From Thunnus maccoyii (taxonomy: Eukaryota > Chordata > Actinopteri > Scombriformes > Scombridae): 64,000 nucleotides of DNA. Where the stretch lies: positions 21,696,001 to 21,760,000 of the forward strand of contig NC_056550.1 of the NCBI RefSeq assembly GCF_910596095.1, read 5' to 3'. Shown here in pieces: positions 24,121 to 39,294 of the stretch. The notes beneath the pieces are model-generated. The model was not told the origin of the DNA, searched no databases, and was given only the letters and a program-made list of their open reading frames with translations. Numbering within the stretch: the stretch's first letter is position 1; each line of letters opens with the position of its first letter. A program made the position numbers and the translations under genes.

Positions 24121-25691
24121 GTGAGTATTTATTATCTTTAGAATCTATACTTTTACTCTGCTGCTTCCTTTAACTGTGTCTGTTTCTCAGTGTCTGTTTC
24201 TCTCTGACACAAAGATGAGAAGATATTATACAAGTTGAACTGCTCAGTCCACCGCATTAAACCTGTTCTCCTGCTGCATGCTTAGTAAGAAGTTTGAGTA
24301 AAGACTTTTTCATTTAATAAAGATATGGATGTTTGCCATTTAAAAAAAAAAAAGAAGAAGAAGAAGAAGAAAAAGGAAACAAGAAAAGCATTGCTGTCTG
24401 ACCGGTTTGCAAATGAATGAATCCTTGTTCTCTAGTAAAGTGAGTCACACACTGTGTTGTAAGTAAGTGGGTCAATTTAGGCAACGTTAAAAGTGAATAT
24501 TAGGCTTTATCTTCCATCTTTTTAGACTTTTTTTTTTTTTTTTTTACCTTACTGTCTGATTTAATGAACACTTTTGTTGATTTGTGGTGCCCCCCCACCC
24601 CCTCAAGTCATCCATCATCCCCTGTTTTCAAATGTTATTGTGCATCATCTGGACCGGTGTTATTGCTGTAGTAGAGCAGTGTGATATTTAATAACTCTGA
24701 CAGGATGGAAAGTGGATGATATATGGAACCTGGATGGGCTTTGGATGAACCACGTTCGCCTGGCGTGAAAACCAGCTCTGTGGTGACTCAGGGACAGTGT
24801 TGATCAATAGTGAAAAAGATCCATGACAGTCCCATTAATCCCCTTAAGAAATGGCTGCCAGGTCCGCAGTACAGAGGCGGGAGTCCTGTTAGAGCCGACA
24901 TCAGGGCTTTCAGCTTAATGAACCTCACAGAGGAAACGGGCAGAGCAGTTACTCCATCTCTGCAAGGTTACGTGACATAAAAGAGATGGTAATTAGTGAA
25001 GCCTCTGGTATATCAGCCTTAATAAGCCACATTTCTCAATACTGTTGTTATTTAATTTGGAGTAAGAAGCAGTAATAACATTTAATTTGCCTCTAAGGAC
25101 TACAGCAGGATCCAGCATCTGTTGCAGTCCGGTGGTTGGTTTAGTGTTTCATTAAATATCATACAGAAATACATCAGGACGCTTACATGTAACTTGTCCA
25201 ACTTTCTCCAAACTCCTGTATTCGTTTGATCTGAGATTAAAGCTTAAAGGGACAAAGATTTGCTGTAACTGTTAAGAAGTTACTGCAGTTAAGTTTGAAT
25301 CTATCTGTAAATTCAGATCTAAGCAAGATCCATGTTTCTCCAAGAAGTGCATTACACGCTCGCCGATCAAGGACACAATAAGCTGCCAGCTGTCTGCATG
25401 GAGCTGGATGTTGTGTTTTCTTGTGCAAAAAGGGAACGACAAACAACAGCCAAGACTTCAGTCGGTGCTACTGTCCACACCGTAGTGTTGCAAGTGGTTG
25501 TTTTTCATGTTTCTTGATTCAATTTTCGTTTTTTAAATCTTATGTGTCTCCTCTAGAGATATAAAGGAACCTCAACAGTAAAAATAAAACAGAAAATAGC
25601 TGTAATGACTTTTTTTTAATCACGGTTTGTTTGATTTCTGAATTGATTCACATGGCTCTTCATACTGTATCAGTTGATTCATTTACACGTA

Positions 25692-26010
25692 GGGCTGCAA
25701 CTAACAATCGATTGTTTTCTCAATTAACCGATTAGTCGTTTGGACGATAAAACGTCAGAAAATGGTGAAAAAAGTCGATCATTGTTTCCCCAAACCCAAG
25801 ATGCAACTAAAATGTCCTGACGAACAGTCCACCACCCAAAGATATTCAGTTTACTATCATAGTGTAAAGAAACCGGAAAATATTCACATTTAAGAAGCTG
25901 AAACCAAAGAATTTAAACATTCTTTCTTCTTAAATGACTCAAAATGATTTATCGATCAATTAACATAGGCGGCAATTAATTTTCTGTTGATCGACTAATC
26001 ATTGAAGCTC
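25692..26010 (+). mobile_element. MITE-like element, copy B (fullest forward copy), in acly intron 1
   Basis: It begins GGCTGCAACTAACAATCGAT and ends near CGACTAATCATTGAAGCTC, so the termini are inverted (GGCTGCAACTAAYRATYR type). The body carries CCCAAAGATATTCAGTTTACTATCATAG and ATATTCACATTTAAGAAGCTGA-like text, cited here only by its start, shared with the other copies in this window. No coding frame is present. Confidence 0.8.
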
Positions 26011-26287
26011 TATTTACATGACTATGGCTTCATACTTGTGCCGGTAGATCTTCCAGAGTGAAGGCGTTGCAGGGAGACATGAGTGAATAATCAGCTGTTT
26101 GTGTTGTTGATCCTGTTGGCGATGACCTCAGAGTAAAGAGTAAAGATCACAACAACCTCTCCCTATAGCAATAAAATTTATAGACGCGAGAACAGGTCAC
26201 TGAATTTCTTATTTTACTTCCGTCACGTTCTGCCAGTTAAGGAAAGGAGTGGTTCTTAAATAATCAGTAAAGATAATTATTACTGCA

Positions 26288-26315
<28 letters not shown>
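26288..26315. repeat. (GT)n microsatellite
   Basis: About 14 GT units lie in acly intron 1. The remaining intron 1 sequence (24121-26936), apart from copy B and an A/AAG tract near 24345-24372, shows nothing I can name. Confidence 0.95.
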
Positions 26316-26318
<3 letters not shown>

Positions 26319-26948
26319 CTTTTCATTGCTGGTAATAATCGGTCGCTAGCTGAGTCCAGTCTCTTCACTCTGCACGCACTCCGCTGTCTCTCCGGTAAGA
26401 ATCTGATTGTTAGAGAGGCAAATAAGTGCCCATTATGTCGTTAGTGTGCAGGTCAAATAAACTGAGGCTGATTGGGATAGATTTAGCTTCACTGGCTTCA
26501 CTGTCTGCTGTCTTGCTGGGTTCAGAAAGTGTGACTGTGCAAAAAGACAGAAAGCCTGAATCTGCAGTAAGTGTGTGTAATTAGATTTTATAGCCATCTC
26601 TCTTAATTCTATGCAGTTAAATTGCATTACGCTCGGTAGTTTTTCTTCAGTTTTTGATTCGGTCCGTGGTAAATACAAATTACAAAGCTGTCAGACCTTT
26701 TCTTGACAGCTCTGACAGCAGCAGGAAGCTGAAATGTTTTCTTTTTTGTTTCCTCATTCATCAAGATCAAGATCTGTTATGAATTCAGAGCAGTAAAACC
26801 ACGTTGCCCTTTAACCTCGTCTCTGTCCATCACCTGTGTCTGCTTTTCTGCATTCATATTCCTCTCCACATCTCTAAATCTGCTCTCCACCTCCTCACCG
26901 CTCGTCCGCATATCTCTCTCTTTTAGGCCAGTCTACGCCTAAGCAGTC

Positions 26949-29513
26949 ATGTCGGCTAAAGCCATCTCCGAGCAGACGGGAAAGGAGTTCCTGTACAAGT
27001 ACATCTGCACCTCGGCGGCTGTCCAGAACAGATTCCACTACGCCAACGTGACCGCCCAGACCGACTTTGACCGACTGGCTCAAGAGCACCCGTGGCTGCT
27101 CACACAGGTGAGGCGGTAGAAGACGATCTCTGAGAAGCGGTTGTGCCAAAAAATATATGATTTTTCTTTAGCTACGTGAACAGCCACAAATTTACTGTGT
27201 AAAGCTATAAATGTCTAAAGCGCAGCCTCTCTTAAGCTGGTGGAAAATGATCTCCTCTTTATGGAGGACAATTACTTAGGCTGGCAGCAGAGTGGTCTCT
27301 CGGCGCTTGTTAGCTGACATCACAGAGACAGCAGAGAGATAGAAATCCAGTAGCTCTGTTACATTTTTAGTGGAAATGAAGCAAAGAAGATAAAAATACT
27401 CCGCTCTCTTCTGCTCTTAATTGACAAACGAGAAATTCTCACTCTCCCTTCCTGTCCTCAAGGAGGTCAGGAGTCAACTAGGGTAGGAATCAGGAATCCT
27501 CGCAGTCCTCCCGTTTCTTACTCATCGCATTTTACTGCTCTTCATAGCAAAGCAGGCGCAGGTAGACAGGGTGTAACAGAAATAAATTTAATTATGCTGT
27601 GACTCATAGCCGAAGGTTTTTATCTGGGAGGAAGGAAGGAAGGTGGAGGCTGAGAGCAGATACACGGAGATATGTGCTGCGGTAGAATTGATTAGAAAAT
27701 TGCATTAACTTTCACCCTCGGCCCTCTCATCCTCTGCTCACTGGCGAACGCCCAGATACTAATGGCTCCACTGTCATAAGTCATTCACTTTATCTGACTC
27801 CTAAGTGAGATGAAGCCGGGCTCCGTCGGTGGCGGCGGCGGCGGCGGGGGGGGGGGGTTGGATGTACTTTTGCGTCAGATGGGAACAATGACGCATGAGG
27901 GATTCGTTTTTAAATAACGTTCAGCTCAACTTTCTTGTGATGTGTGTATCGTAGGTCTGGTATTTGCTGATGGTAACTTTTCAAATGTAATTATGAAACA
28001 TTTCTGCGTTGGATTCGACTTCAAAATGTTTTGTTTGCGCTGAAACAGAGATTATGTCTGAAGTTAAAGAAAATGAATCACGAGCGGTGAACAGATGTTG
28101 AATGTCAGTGATGGAATTTGACATTTTAATAACAGTTTTAATTAATTACAACCTTCAGTTTGTTGCTTTCAACACATTAATATTCTGGCTTGTGACATCA
28201 TGTCTAGAAACACATCCAGCGTTTATATTTTTATCCTTTATTTTAAATATTATTTTATATTTACATCCTTTAAATATGTATTTCAGTCAGATTGCAGGTG
28301 CTCTGAATAAAATAAACACACTGCGCTCAGCTTTTGAGAATGAAAAGAGGCTGAGTGAAGGTGTCCGTCGGTCCTGCTAACATACTACTTTGTCTTCTCC
28401 CTGCAGAGGCTGGTGGTGAAGCCGGATCAGCTGATCAAGAGACGAGGGAAGCTGGGCCTGGTCGGCATCAACCTGGACCTGAACGGCGTCAAAGAGTGGC
28501 TGAAACCCCGCCTCATGAGAGAGACGGCAGTACGTCATCCGCCCTCTCCCTTTTCTCTGCTGTCCAATTACATCCACCCACCCTTCTGTTTGAGAGCGTG
28601 CACTCCTTCAATCAATATTATCCCGTCGCTTTATTCAGACCCTCCTCCTGTTGCCCTTTCCTTCACCCCCCCTCCCCTGTTTTGCATCGGTGCATTTTGT
28701 ACATATGTGCTGTGTGGTTTGCAGCTGCCCACACTGCTTGAGTATCAGTCCGCTGGTAGTAAATCAGTCCAGTAAGCTGAAGCGAGCGCACTTACTGAAT
28801 AAACAGTCGGTCCATCTTTCCAGTCAGCATCACCACGGCGCAAAAGATCTATCACTGCGCCACCGAGACGCCGTCGCTTTGCCTCATAAACCGAGAAGTT
28901 ATGGAGAGACTATGAAGGTTCATAAAGCATCGAAGAAGAGTGTCGGTGTGTGTTGCAGCGCTTAGATGCGAGTAGATGTATCTCTTCACAGATGAGATGA
29001 AACTGTCTGCAGCTGCCGGTGGCTGTAAATAAAGATAAATAAAGCTGCAGCTACACTGTTTCAGCTTGTTAGGTTATATTATCTTTACTTGTTCACTAAA
29101 ATGTAATTTAGTGGAGTTTAAGTAATTACACAGATAAATATAAGTATGTGAACTTATATATTTTTAAATCTGGTGCCTTACAAATGTGTAAGGGGCTTTA
29201 AAGTAGAATATATCGGTCATCTATGTTGTACTTGATATCCTCTTGTTGCAGAGAAATCATCAGGGTAGCACCATTTGTTTGGGGGAACAAGTCAGAGACA
29301 AGCGACAGCAGATAAAGTCAAACATTTCCTGTCACTTTTAACACGTCTTATCACTTCCTCATACCCGCAGCTTTCTCACCTCCCTTCTCTGCCACAGTCG
29401 TCCGCATCGCTCCACTTTTTATTAAGAGACCGTTTCATATTTGGTGCAATCATGTCACTACAATTGGCTTAAATTGAGTCATTCACATACAAATTGCATT
29501 CACAACATTAATG

Positions 29514-29550
<37 letters not shown>

Positions 29551-32500
29551 CTTTGATGGAAGTGTCAGTTTATGTATCTGAATTGGTCTGAGCCCCCTGT
29601 GGCTTTTTTCAGTCAGATAGGCTTTCTTTTTTTTTTCCACCACCTTTTCAAAATGGCAACTCCCTCTCTCTCTCTCTCTCTCCCTTTTTATTTATTTATT
29701 TTCCTCTGTTCTCTCCGGCTGGCTGCTCTCAGACAGTCCCTGGTTACTTTGTGCCTGTTGGCCTTTAACACAGGAATGATGACAGCCTCAACAAACGAGC
29801 TGTGGCTGTGTTAGCAGTTCTTTGCCTACAGTAATATATGACATTTTCTTTTTTTTCCTTCTTATGAACCTGTCTCCTTTTATCCATTTTGTCCTCGTCT
29901 TTTATTTTGTTACGCTCTTATTGGTATCTTTTTATTCATTGAGCATTTGATTTGTCATCTCCTTAAGACAATCATCTTGTGGATTATCCTCAGGTTGGAA
30001 AAGCCAAGGGCATTCTCAAGAACTTCCTCATCGAGCCGTTTGTCCCCCATAAACAGGTGAATCACTCATTACACGTAGACAATGACTCAAACTAGATGTT
30101 ATAGATAGACTAGATAGTTTTATTCATTTATTCACTGATATGCTTTATTGCTCCGTTATCCAGGAGGAGGAGTTCTACTTGTGCATCTATGCCACCAGGG
30201 AGGGAGACTATGTGCTGTTTCACCATGAGGGAGGGGTTGATGTAGGAGACGTGGACGCCAAGGCGAAGAAGATGCTGGTCGGGGTGGATGAAAAGATCAG
30301 CGAAGACTCCGTGAAGAAAGTGCTGCTGACCCAAGCCCCGAACGACAAGAAAGAGTGAGTTGGATGGGGCAAAGTCATCGGGAGTGCTCTATTAATGATG
30401 AAGAGTCCATGCTACTAAATGAGACTAAAAAAGTAGAGATTTTCCATTACATAATGAAACTCCTGACTGGCAGTGGAAAACAAAAGAGGCACATAAATGA
30501 TATTGCAGTAAAAGTAGGAGCAGCAGCAGCAGGAAGAGGAGGAGATGGGTGGCTGGTTTCCATTAGACAAATGACAAACACCCTCCTCTGCTGCTTCCCC
30601 TTTTTTTTCGATCAGATGTCACCCCACAGCTTTTTTTTAAACCACAGCCACATTCAGAGCACGTCCGTTTATTTTGATGGGTGTGATACGGCGGCTCACC
30701 CTCGACGACCCCTCCTATCCATCTTTTCCAGCGATGCTCTTATGATGGCACGTTCTGGCCTGAGCTCACTGTCTTGGCTGACATTGAGTAAGGCGCCCCG
30801 GACATCTCTCTGCCAACCCCCTCCCCCGGCTCGCCTCCTCACCCCGTGTGCCTCTCTCCTCACGCTGCGGGTTGAAAACAAAAGCAGCACTTGGCTAGTT
30901 TTCCTGCCCTTCCATCAGAAGCAGACATGGGAAGCTGAGTCACTTAGGGGTCTCTCCCACGGGCCAGCTAGAGTCCTGACAAAAGGCTGACGTGGTTACA
31001 AAGGCTCCGAGCCGCCCGCACAACTGACAGGCAGGGGAGAGGAGAGAAAATACTGCCTCCCTCCTCCTCCTCCTTCCAGCAACTCCTTACTCTTCACTGC
31101 TCTGTTTTGACAGGTGAAGGAGGAAACAAATTAGATTTGACCTTCTCTGCAGCAGGGCTCTCCGAAGCTAATTTACAGGTGGATGTTTCCCGTCCAGCTC
31201 TGCCTTGACAATCCGTCATTGATATTGCCTGTAGTTTGTCATGATCTGGATAATATGGGAATGATTACAGCCGTGCTGTTTTTTATTGTGCTTTTTTTTT
31301 TTAACCACAATTCATAAGGTTCATAAGTCATAGAGAGAAATGGTATTGCATAACCTAAACTGCATATTTGTCATGTTCTGTCATATAATGATTTAAGAAC
31401 AGCTTTTGACTTCAACTTTAACTTTATTATTTCAAGGAAAACTGTGTGTGCAGCCAGCCATTAATCACATAAAACATAAAAGCAATGTAAAAACATACAG
31501 ATAAGAATCAAGAAAATTGAAATATATGGATAGAAGAAAATAAAAAAGTGCAGATGAGCTCTAGAAGCAAACTGTATATGCAGATAAGATGTTTGTACTG
31601 TGGGGTTTATAACTGCTGGTAATGTAATACCAGTAACCAGACATTCCCAGTTAATTGTGGTGCTGAAGCAACAGATCCTAAGATGTCAGTTTGAATTGTT
31701 AAATGTCATCACTCTGCAGGGTCCTGGCCAGCTTCATCGTTGGACTCTTTAACCTGTACGAAGATCTGTTCTTTACATACCTGGAGATCAACCCACTGGG
31801 TAGGTTTTTCTTTTTCTTCTTAAATTCTTCATTACAAGATGTGCAACAAGCAATCATGATGGTGAATTTGCTTAATTGCAGCACAGTCATAAATATGTTA
31901 TCAGATTATGAGATCGGAACGGAAACATCAAAAGGAAACTGGGGAGGAAAACATCGATGCATTATAAACCAGCGTCTTGAACCCAGAGGCGGAAGTTGAT
32001 TCTGCCACATTTTTAACACTGAGGGAGGAAATAAGTGAATAATGCATGCACTAGCTGTTTGATGAAGGCAGTGTGTGTGTTTATAATAGAGTAATTAGAC
32101 ACCAGTACATGCCCTCTGGCAGCTGTTCCTGTGGATGTGGTTGGGGCTGCTGAGACTTGCTCTCCCTGCTTTGATGTCCTACTGTACCACCTCCTCCCCG
32201 TCTTCACTTCCCCATGCCAACCACCTCCTGCAGAGACAGCATGAAAGCTGTGGGTCACCTGTGACCACGCATGGTCCCTTTTCTTTTTCCCATTACCTAT
32301 TTAAAGCTCAGACCCTCTGCTAACATTGTGAATCTCAGCAGGTGTGTGTGTGGTTTCTTTTGAAGTATAGATCCTAACACGCCTTTTTTCCCTTCTCTCA
32401 GTGGTAACAAAAGATGGAGTTTACGTGTTGGACATGGCAGCCAAGATTGATGCCACGGCTGACTACATCTGCAAGGCCAAGTGGGGCAACGTGGAGTTCC

Positions 32501-35500
32501 CTCCACCCTTCGGCAGGGAGGCTTATCCTGAGGTGAGGGGGAGGACTCAGGAGATGAAGCTAGCAAAGCGTCAGATTTCAATCTGTCAGCATCTAATAGC
32601 TGGTGTTGTCCTCCAAAGAGGGAAAAAGTAGGATGTACAATAACAAACCTTAGAGGCCACTTAGGACTGTTTTCAATCATTTTAAATTAGAGTATCACTA
32701 CATTTACAGTAGAAAATCTCAATGTTATAGCTCAACTGTAAATTTCTATATTGTGTTGTCTTGTTCTTTATGATATACTGTTAAAGTTATTTAATGCACA
32801 AATTGGGCAACTTAGATTTACAAATAACAAAAAACTAAAACTCTTTAAAACTAAAGAAATAAATATGACTAAAAGAGCACTCCTAAGACTCTCCTAAGAT
32901 TCAAAAACTAAAAGTCTAACTTGCCTTGCCTCGTATACTACTGGACTAAATAGAGCTGGTAAGTATCTGACGCATTAAATCACCTGCATGACAGAGCTCA
33001 AAATATGAAAATAAAGAAACTCTGGCTGTTCAGTGTTTGTATACTTGGGACTTTTTCTATTTTTATCTGGTGCCTGTAGGGGCTCGTTTGAGACAGAATG
33101 TCTGTATACCAGAAGGACAGGTCTAATTGGGCTGCTGTGAGTCTAGAGTGGAGAAGAGGGACAGCGGGTGCCTTTGATTGGAAGCTTTTTACACCCAGCC
33201 ACCAGCTGTGGCCCTGACTTAAACAAACAACCACTCATGCGCATCACATCCACTATCACTGTTAATACAATATTTCCAATAACCAGTGCTTTAAAATAAA
33301 TTCAGGTACAGACAATGAATTGCAGCCACATGAAGTGGTGCTTGTATAGGTCCTGCTCTGATTAATGCTCTAATCACACACACTCCACCCCCTGCCTCTT
33401 AACTGCTCTCTCACCTCTTCATCGACCTTTTTCCTCGTCTTTTTCAGGAGGCCTACATCGCCGATCTGGATGCCAAGAGTGGTGCCAGCCTCAAACTGAC
33501 CCTGCTCAACCCACGGGGCAGAATCTGGACCATGGTGGCAGGAGGAGGTGCATCAGTGGTGTACAGGTACGCAGTCACATATCAGAGCCAAACTACATAA
33601 AACAAAACCTGGATAAATAAGACAACAGCAGCCGTATATCTGAAATAATCAAATCGAATGTTTCTTCTGGTTGCTTAAATTGTCTCTTGGCTTTATCATC
33701 ATTGTTTTGATTACACTACACATAATTAGGTTTAGCTTTATGCCAGTGATGCAGCAGTGAGGCTGATACTGCAGCAGCTCAGACTCTGCCCGTTCAGCTG
33801 CCTGCTGCTAAATTGGATTCTTAGATGTTGCCATTTTAGCGAGAGTCTGGAGGAATGAGAGACGTGTCCACCGTCTGTCAGGGGTGTAAAGCGTGACAAG
33901 CAGACACATCAGCTGTGACTAATTATTCCCTCCGTGCACTATTAAGTCGTATCTGTTTACAGTGCATTTAGAGAAAGTGCATCAAGTGTTCAGGTTCTGA
34001 ATAATCTTAATTTTTCTTGCAATGATGTTCATTGTTGGAGCTGTAAAGCGATGCTACCACCAATCCTTTAGTGTCCCAGCATAGGAGATAAACAGCTGCT
34101 GTTGGTATCACTTTTTCCTCTCTGTGGCTGACCAATATAAACCTCTCCTAGTGACACTATCTGTGACCTGGGTGGGGTGGACGAACTGGCCAACTATGGG
34201 GAGTATTCAGGAGCACCGAGCGAACAGCAGACCTATGACTATGCCAAGACCATCCTGTCTCTGATGACCAGAGAGAAGCACCCTGATGGTAGGAAAACTT
34301 TGTGAAAACCCTCTGTGTGTACTGAAAATAGTCTTTTTTTAATTCTAAAATAATGTTCCTATTATAACTATGTTTTCCAGGAAAGGTTTTGATCATCGGG
34401 GGGAGCATTGCAAACTTCACAAACGTTGCAGCAACATTTAAGGTATAGTATCACATGCTTTTCGGTAGTAGGCTCAATAAATATTCACTAAATATCAAAG
34501 TTATTCACTGAGCTTTTCCTTTTCTTTGCTAGGGAATTGTTCGAGCTATTAGAGACTACCAGGTGCCACTAAAGGAGCATGAGGTTACCATTTTTGTCCG
34601 CCGTGGAGGCCCCAACTACCAGGAAGGTCTCCGAGTGATGGGAGAAGTTGGTATGTTCAGGCTTTACACTGAATTATGTCTTGAGTGCATTTTTGTCTGC
34701 AATCACCTGCTGATTTTCATGCACCGTGCACCACACTTGATTCTCTTCACTCTCCCCTCAGGCAAGACAACTGGGATCCCCATTCACGTCTTTGGCACAG
34801 AAACTCACATGACTGCCATTGTTGGCATGGCACTGGGCCACCGGCCAATCCCCAACCAGCCTCCTGTTGCCGCCCACACTGCCAACTTTCTCCTCAACTC
34901 CAGCGGCAGCACATCGGTATGACACATACTGGCTCCGCGCAGACAAATAGGCTGTCATGATGTGGCGTCGGCTCCCTGTGCAGTGAATTTACATCATCAG
35001 ACCCGCCAATAGTGGTGCTGCAGTTTAGCGGCAGAGTGAGCAGAAGACTTGCATGCCACAGCCTCTGTTTGAGTCATTGCTGTCGTGTCCTTTTAGTGAA
35101 GCAGGCCATGCAGTTAGGTTATGAGAAGCCCAGTGGCTCTTTTGTATGAAAGCATTTCAGGGTATTATTGACTGCTCTCACTCAAATAGTTGTGAGACCA
35201 CAGTCAGGAACGCTCTGTGACTGCCCCGAGGCGTCCATTAAAAATGTGCAGTGTGTAGACTGTCAGCAAAGTGAGTGTGTGTGCGCCTGGACTTGCACAT
35301 ACACGTGTATCTGCCTGTTTACTTCAAATGTAGAGGCAGGTATATAATAGAAAAACCACAAGGAGAACTTGACTATTACACGTGCTATATAAGACAGTGT
35401 AATGCAAAACTTCACAGCAAAATTTACAGCTCTAAAACCAGTAAGTTGACACCAGGAACACCAAGACTCACAGTGTGTCTTGTGTGCAAGTGATGTCTTA

Positions 35501-38500
35501 TAAAATAACCCAAGCGGATCACTGTTTTGGCAGTCTTTACAGTTAAAGCAGCTCAATTCTCAACAGAGCTGTCCTTGTTAACACACACACATTTTTAAAA
35601 ATGTGTGTAGCAGAATAAGAAATTGCTGAATCTTTTTTTTTTGTGTGTGTGATTTCCAGACCCCAGCATCCAGCAGAACTGCTTCTTTCTCTGAAACCAG
35701 AGCCAAAGTCGAAAGCTCACCAGCTAAGAAGGCCAAAACTGGAGCTCCTATTGGTGAGAAAACACACACACACTCTGGCTCTGGGAAATCTTTTGCGCTG
35801 TGAATACTGAGGCTTTGAAGTGTTTTCAGACACGGTTCCCGCTGCTGGGTAGCATAACAGGGGGATTAGACGTGTTGTTATCGTGTATGGTCGAGTTATT
35901 TGGTATTATAGCTCCCTCTTTGGACAGTAAGATGATCCTGCAACCCTAACTCAATAAAATGGAAGTTGACAGTGTTATATGATCAGATAAAAATATATCT
36001 AATCTATTCCATCTTCAAAACAACATTTCTATAGTAGTGTTGAGATTATGCATCAAAGCAGTGTTATACTTACTGATGGCATGAATGGCTTCTCTGTTAA
36101 ACCTTCTTACATTGTCACTTATGTTCATGTGCACCTGTCACATTTTGGCACTGTGAATTATTCTACAATTGGACTATTGTATATGCGTGTATCAGAAGTA
36201 GAAGAAGATCACATCCATTTTAGTGACCTTGTTTTCAGTTGTAACAGCTTTCCTTTCCTTGTAGCCAAGGCAACTACCCTCTTCAGCAAACACACCAAGT
36301 CCATAGTGTGGGGCATGCAGACCCGGGCAGTGCAGGGCATGCTGGACTTTGACTATGTCTGCTCCAGAGACGAGCCATCTGTCGCAGCCATGGTCTACCC
36401 CTTCACGTAAGAGTGCTCTATCTTTTGGTTTACTTGGTCTGCTGTCAGTATAATGACTCTTAATTGCACATTTAAGAATCTCCTTATAAGTAAAGTCCTT
36501 CCACTGTGTGACAATTGCTTTTCTACATTGCTGCCTTCCAGTGGAGACCACAAACAGAAGTTCTACTGGGGCCATAAAGAGATCCTCCTCCCTGTATATA
36601 AGAACATGAGTGATGCCATGAAGAAACACCCAGATGTGGACGTGCTCATCAGCTTTGCCTCTCTGCGTTCAGCCTTTGACAGCACCATGGAGACCATGCA
36701 GTACTCACAGGTAAAATCCCCACCTGCGCCATCTGTGAGCTATAAAATAAATAAAGGCTCTAAAAGTTAAGCCTTTCTGTTCATTTGCTTTCAGATTCAC
36801 ACCATTGCCATCATCGCCGAGGGCATCCCTGAAGCCCACACCAGGAAGATCATCAAGGCAGCGGATGAGAAGGGTGTCACAATCATTGGACCCGCAACTG
36901 TTAGTCTTGACTCATTTCTTCCGAGATTGCTCAGGAATTTTTTTGTTTTTATATCTGAGCAAACCAACAAATCTCTGTTTTTGTTTTTTTTTCCAGGTTG
37001 GAGGAATCAAACCAGGCTGTTTCAAGATCGGGAACACAGGCGGCATGCTCGATAACATCCTCGCCTCCAAACTCTATCGTCCTGGCAGCGTGGCCTATGT
37101 GTCCCGCTCGGGCGGCATGTCCAATGAACTCAATAACATCATATCCCGCACCACTGATGGCGTTTTTGAAGGTGTGGCCATCGGTGGGGACAGGTATGTG
37201 ACCGTCTTATCTGCAGTATGTGAACGTGTGGGTTTGAATTGGTGTGTAATTGGTGTGTAATTCTGCAGATACCCAGGCTCTGTGTTTACCGACCATGTGC
37301 TGCGTTACCAAGACACTCCTGGAGTGAAGATGATTGTTGTACTGGGAGAGGTGAGGAATAAATCTACACACACACACACACACTGGTGCCTGCAGCTTTA
37401 ATCAGTTACTGATTTGCATTGCTATATCTTGTGTTTGTCTCTACTCTCTACAGATTGGAGGCACAGAGGAGTACAAGATCTGCCAGGGGATTAAACAGGG
37501 CAGGATCACAAAGCCAGTGGTGTGCTGGTGTATTGGCACCTGTGCCACCATGTTTTCCTCAGAGGTGAGAGGGCAGATGTGCAGTCTGGTTCATTTCAGG
37601 CATCGTTGAGCAGCTACAGAATGAGAATGACCCATGTCGCACCTTTTTTTTCCCTCAGGTCCAGTTTGGCCATGCAGGAGCTTGTGCCAACCAGGCCTCT
37701 GAGACAGCAGTGGCTAAAAACAAGGCGCTGAAAGAGGCCGGTGCCTTCGTACCCAAGAGCTTTGATGAGCTGGGAGAAGTCATCAAGTCAGTCACATTCA
37801 TTCCTTCAATTCATGCTAATAAATTACTTGAGTGTAATATTCCTTAGGATATCATTTTCAGACGGGTTTGTTAGTGTTCTTTTGTAATAATGCTTGATCT
37901 CATCTCATCTTTTTGTATTTTTTTCATCCATGTAGATCTGTATATGACGAACTTGTTACCAAAGGAGTCATCGAACCAGCTGAAGAGGTGCCTCCTCCCA
38001 CTGTGCCAATGGATTACTCCTGGGCAAGAGTGAGTATGCCAACACACCGGTAATGCTTTACTTTAAATCCCACTGTTTGGTATCAAACATTTGACAAATG
38101 GTTTATAACACCCTATAATGTAGTTATAATAAGCTACAAGGACATTTTTGTTTATTGATGTACAGAAGAGTTTATAGATTAATTTTAGGATTATTTCCTC
38201 ACTTAATTGACAAATTTGGTGTAAAAAACATTATTAAAAATGTGAAAAATAAGGCCGAGATGACCTCAGTAAAGTCTTATTTTGGTCCACAATCAGTCCA
38301 AAGTGCAAAGATATTCAATTTACTATAATGTAAGACAAGGAAAAACAGCAAATCTCAGATTTGAGAACCTGAAACCAGAGACGGTGAATATGCTTATATG
38401 CTTAGAGGTGGCAACAGGGACAAAATCCTTCTTCAGAGGGAGGCGCATTGGATACACTCCCTTAACACCCTCATTCTCAATGGGATGAATGAGGAGATTT

Positions 38501-39259
38501 CATTTGCTTGTTTCTTATGAACTGAATGTAATTAGTTTTTTTCCTTTTTATTTATTATTTTCTATGAATTGTTGAATGTGAGTAAACTACATCATGTGTT
38601 TGTGGCTCCCCCTGCTGGGATGGACCTATTGTGCCAGTTGTTGACAACTATAACTACGTCTTTTGATTGTGAAATTGTCGGTGCACACGCTGAAGAAGGG
38701 TGTCTGTGTGGCAATTAAATAAGTAAATTTGGAGTGCTGTCCTAGTCTTTCTTTTTCATTATTCACTACTTTAAGGATCCAGCACCCAGTTTTCATGATA
38801 TTATCGTGAGTTGAGCGCATTGTATACCAGCAGCCAGTTATGGATATCCACAGTTATTGACAAATACATTAATAAACACATATCTGCTTACAACTACATT
38901 ATAATTTGCTATAAACCATGTATTAACTGTTTATATACTAATGTAAAATATGGTTTTAAATTGATACAGATAAAACACAACAGGTTGAGTGACTTTTTCC
39001 TTCTTGTGTGTGTTTGCTCTGCAGGAGTTGGGTCTGATCCGTAAACCAGCTTCCTTCATGACCAGTATCTGTGATGAGAGGGGTCAGGAGCTCATCTATG
39101 CAGGCATGCCCATCACTGAGGTCTTCAAGTCTGAAATAGGCCTGGGAGGAACTCTGGGGCTACTTTGGTTCCAGAGGAGGTCAGCCAGTCAACCCAGTTG
39201 TGATAAACAAATTCTTGAGAAATTCAGGAATTCCATAACCATAATGCCTTGTTTCCCAC

Positions 39260-39294
<35 letters not shown>

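Noticed and set aside
30355-30990. A 211-codon open frame in an acly intron
   Set aside because: It begins at the splice donor of an acly exon, is low in complexity, and matches nothing known to me.
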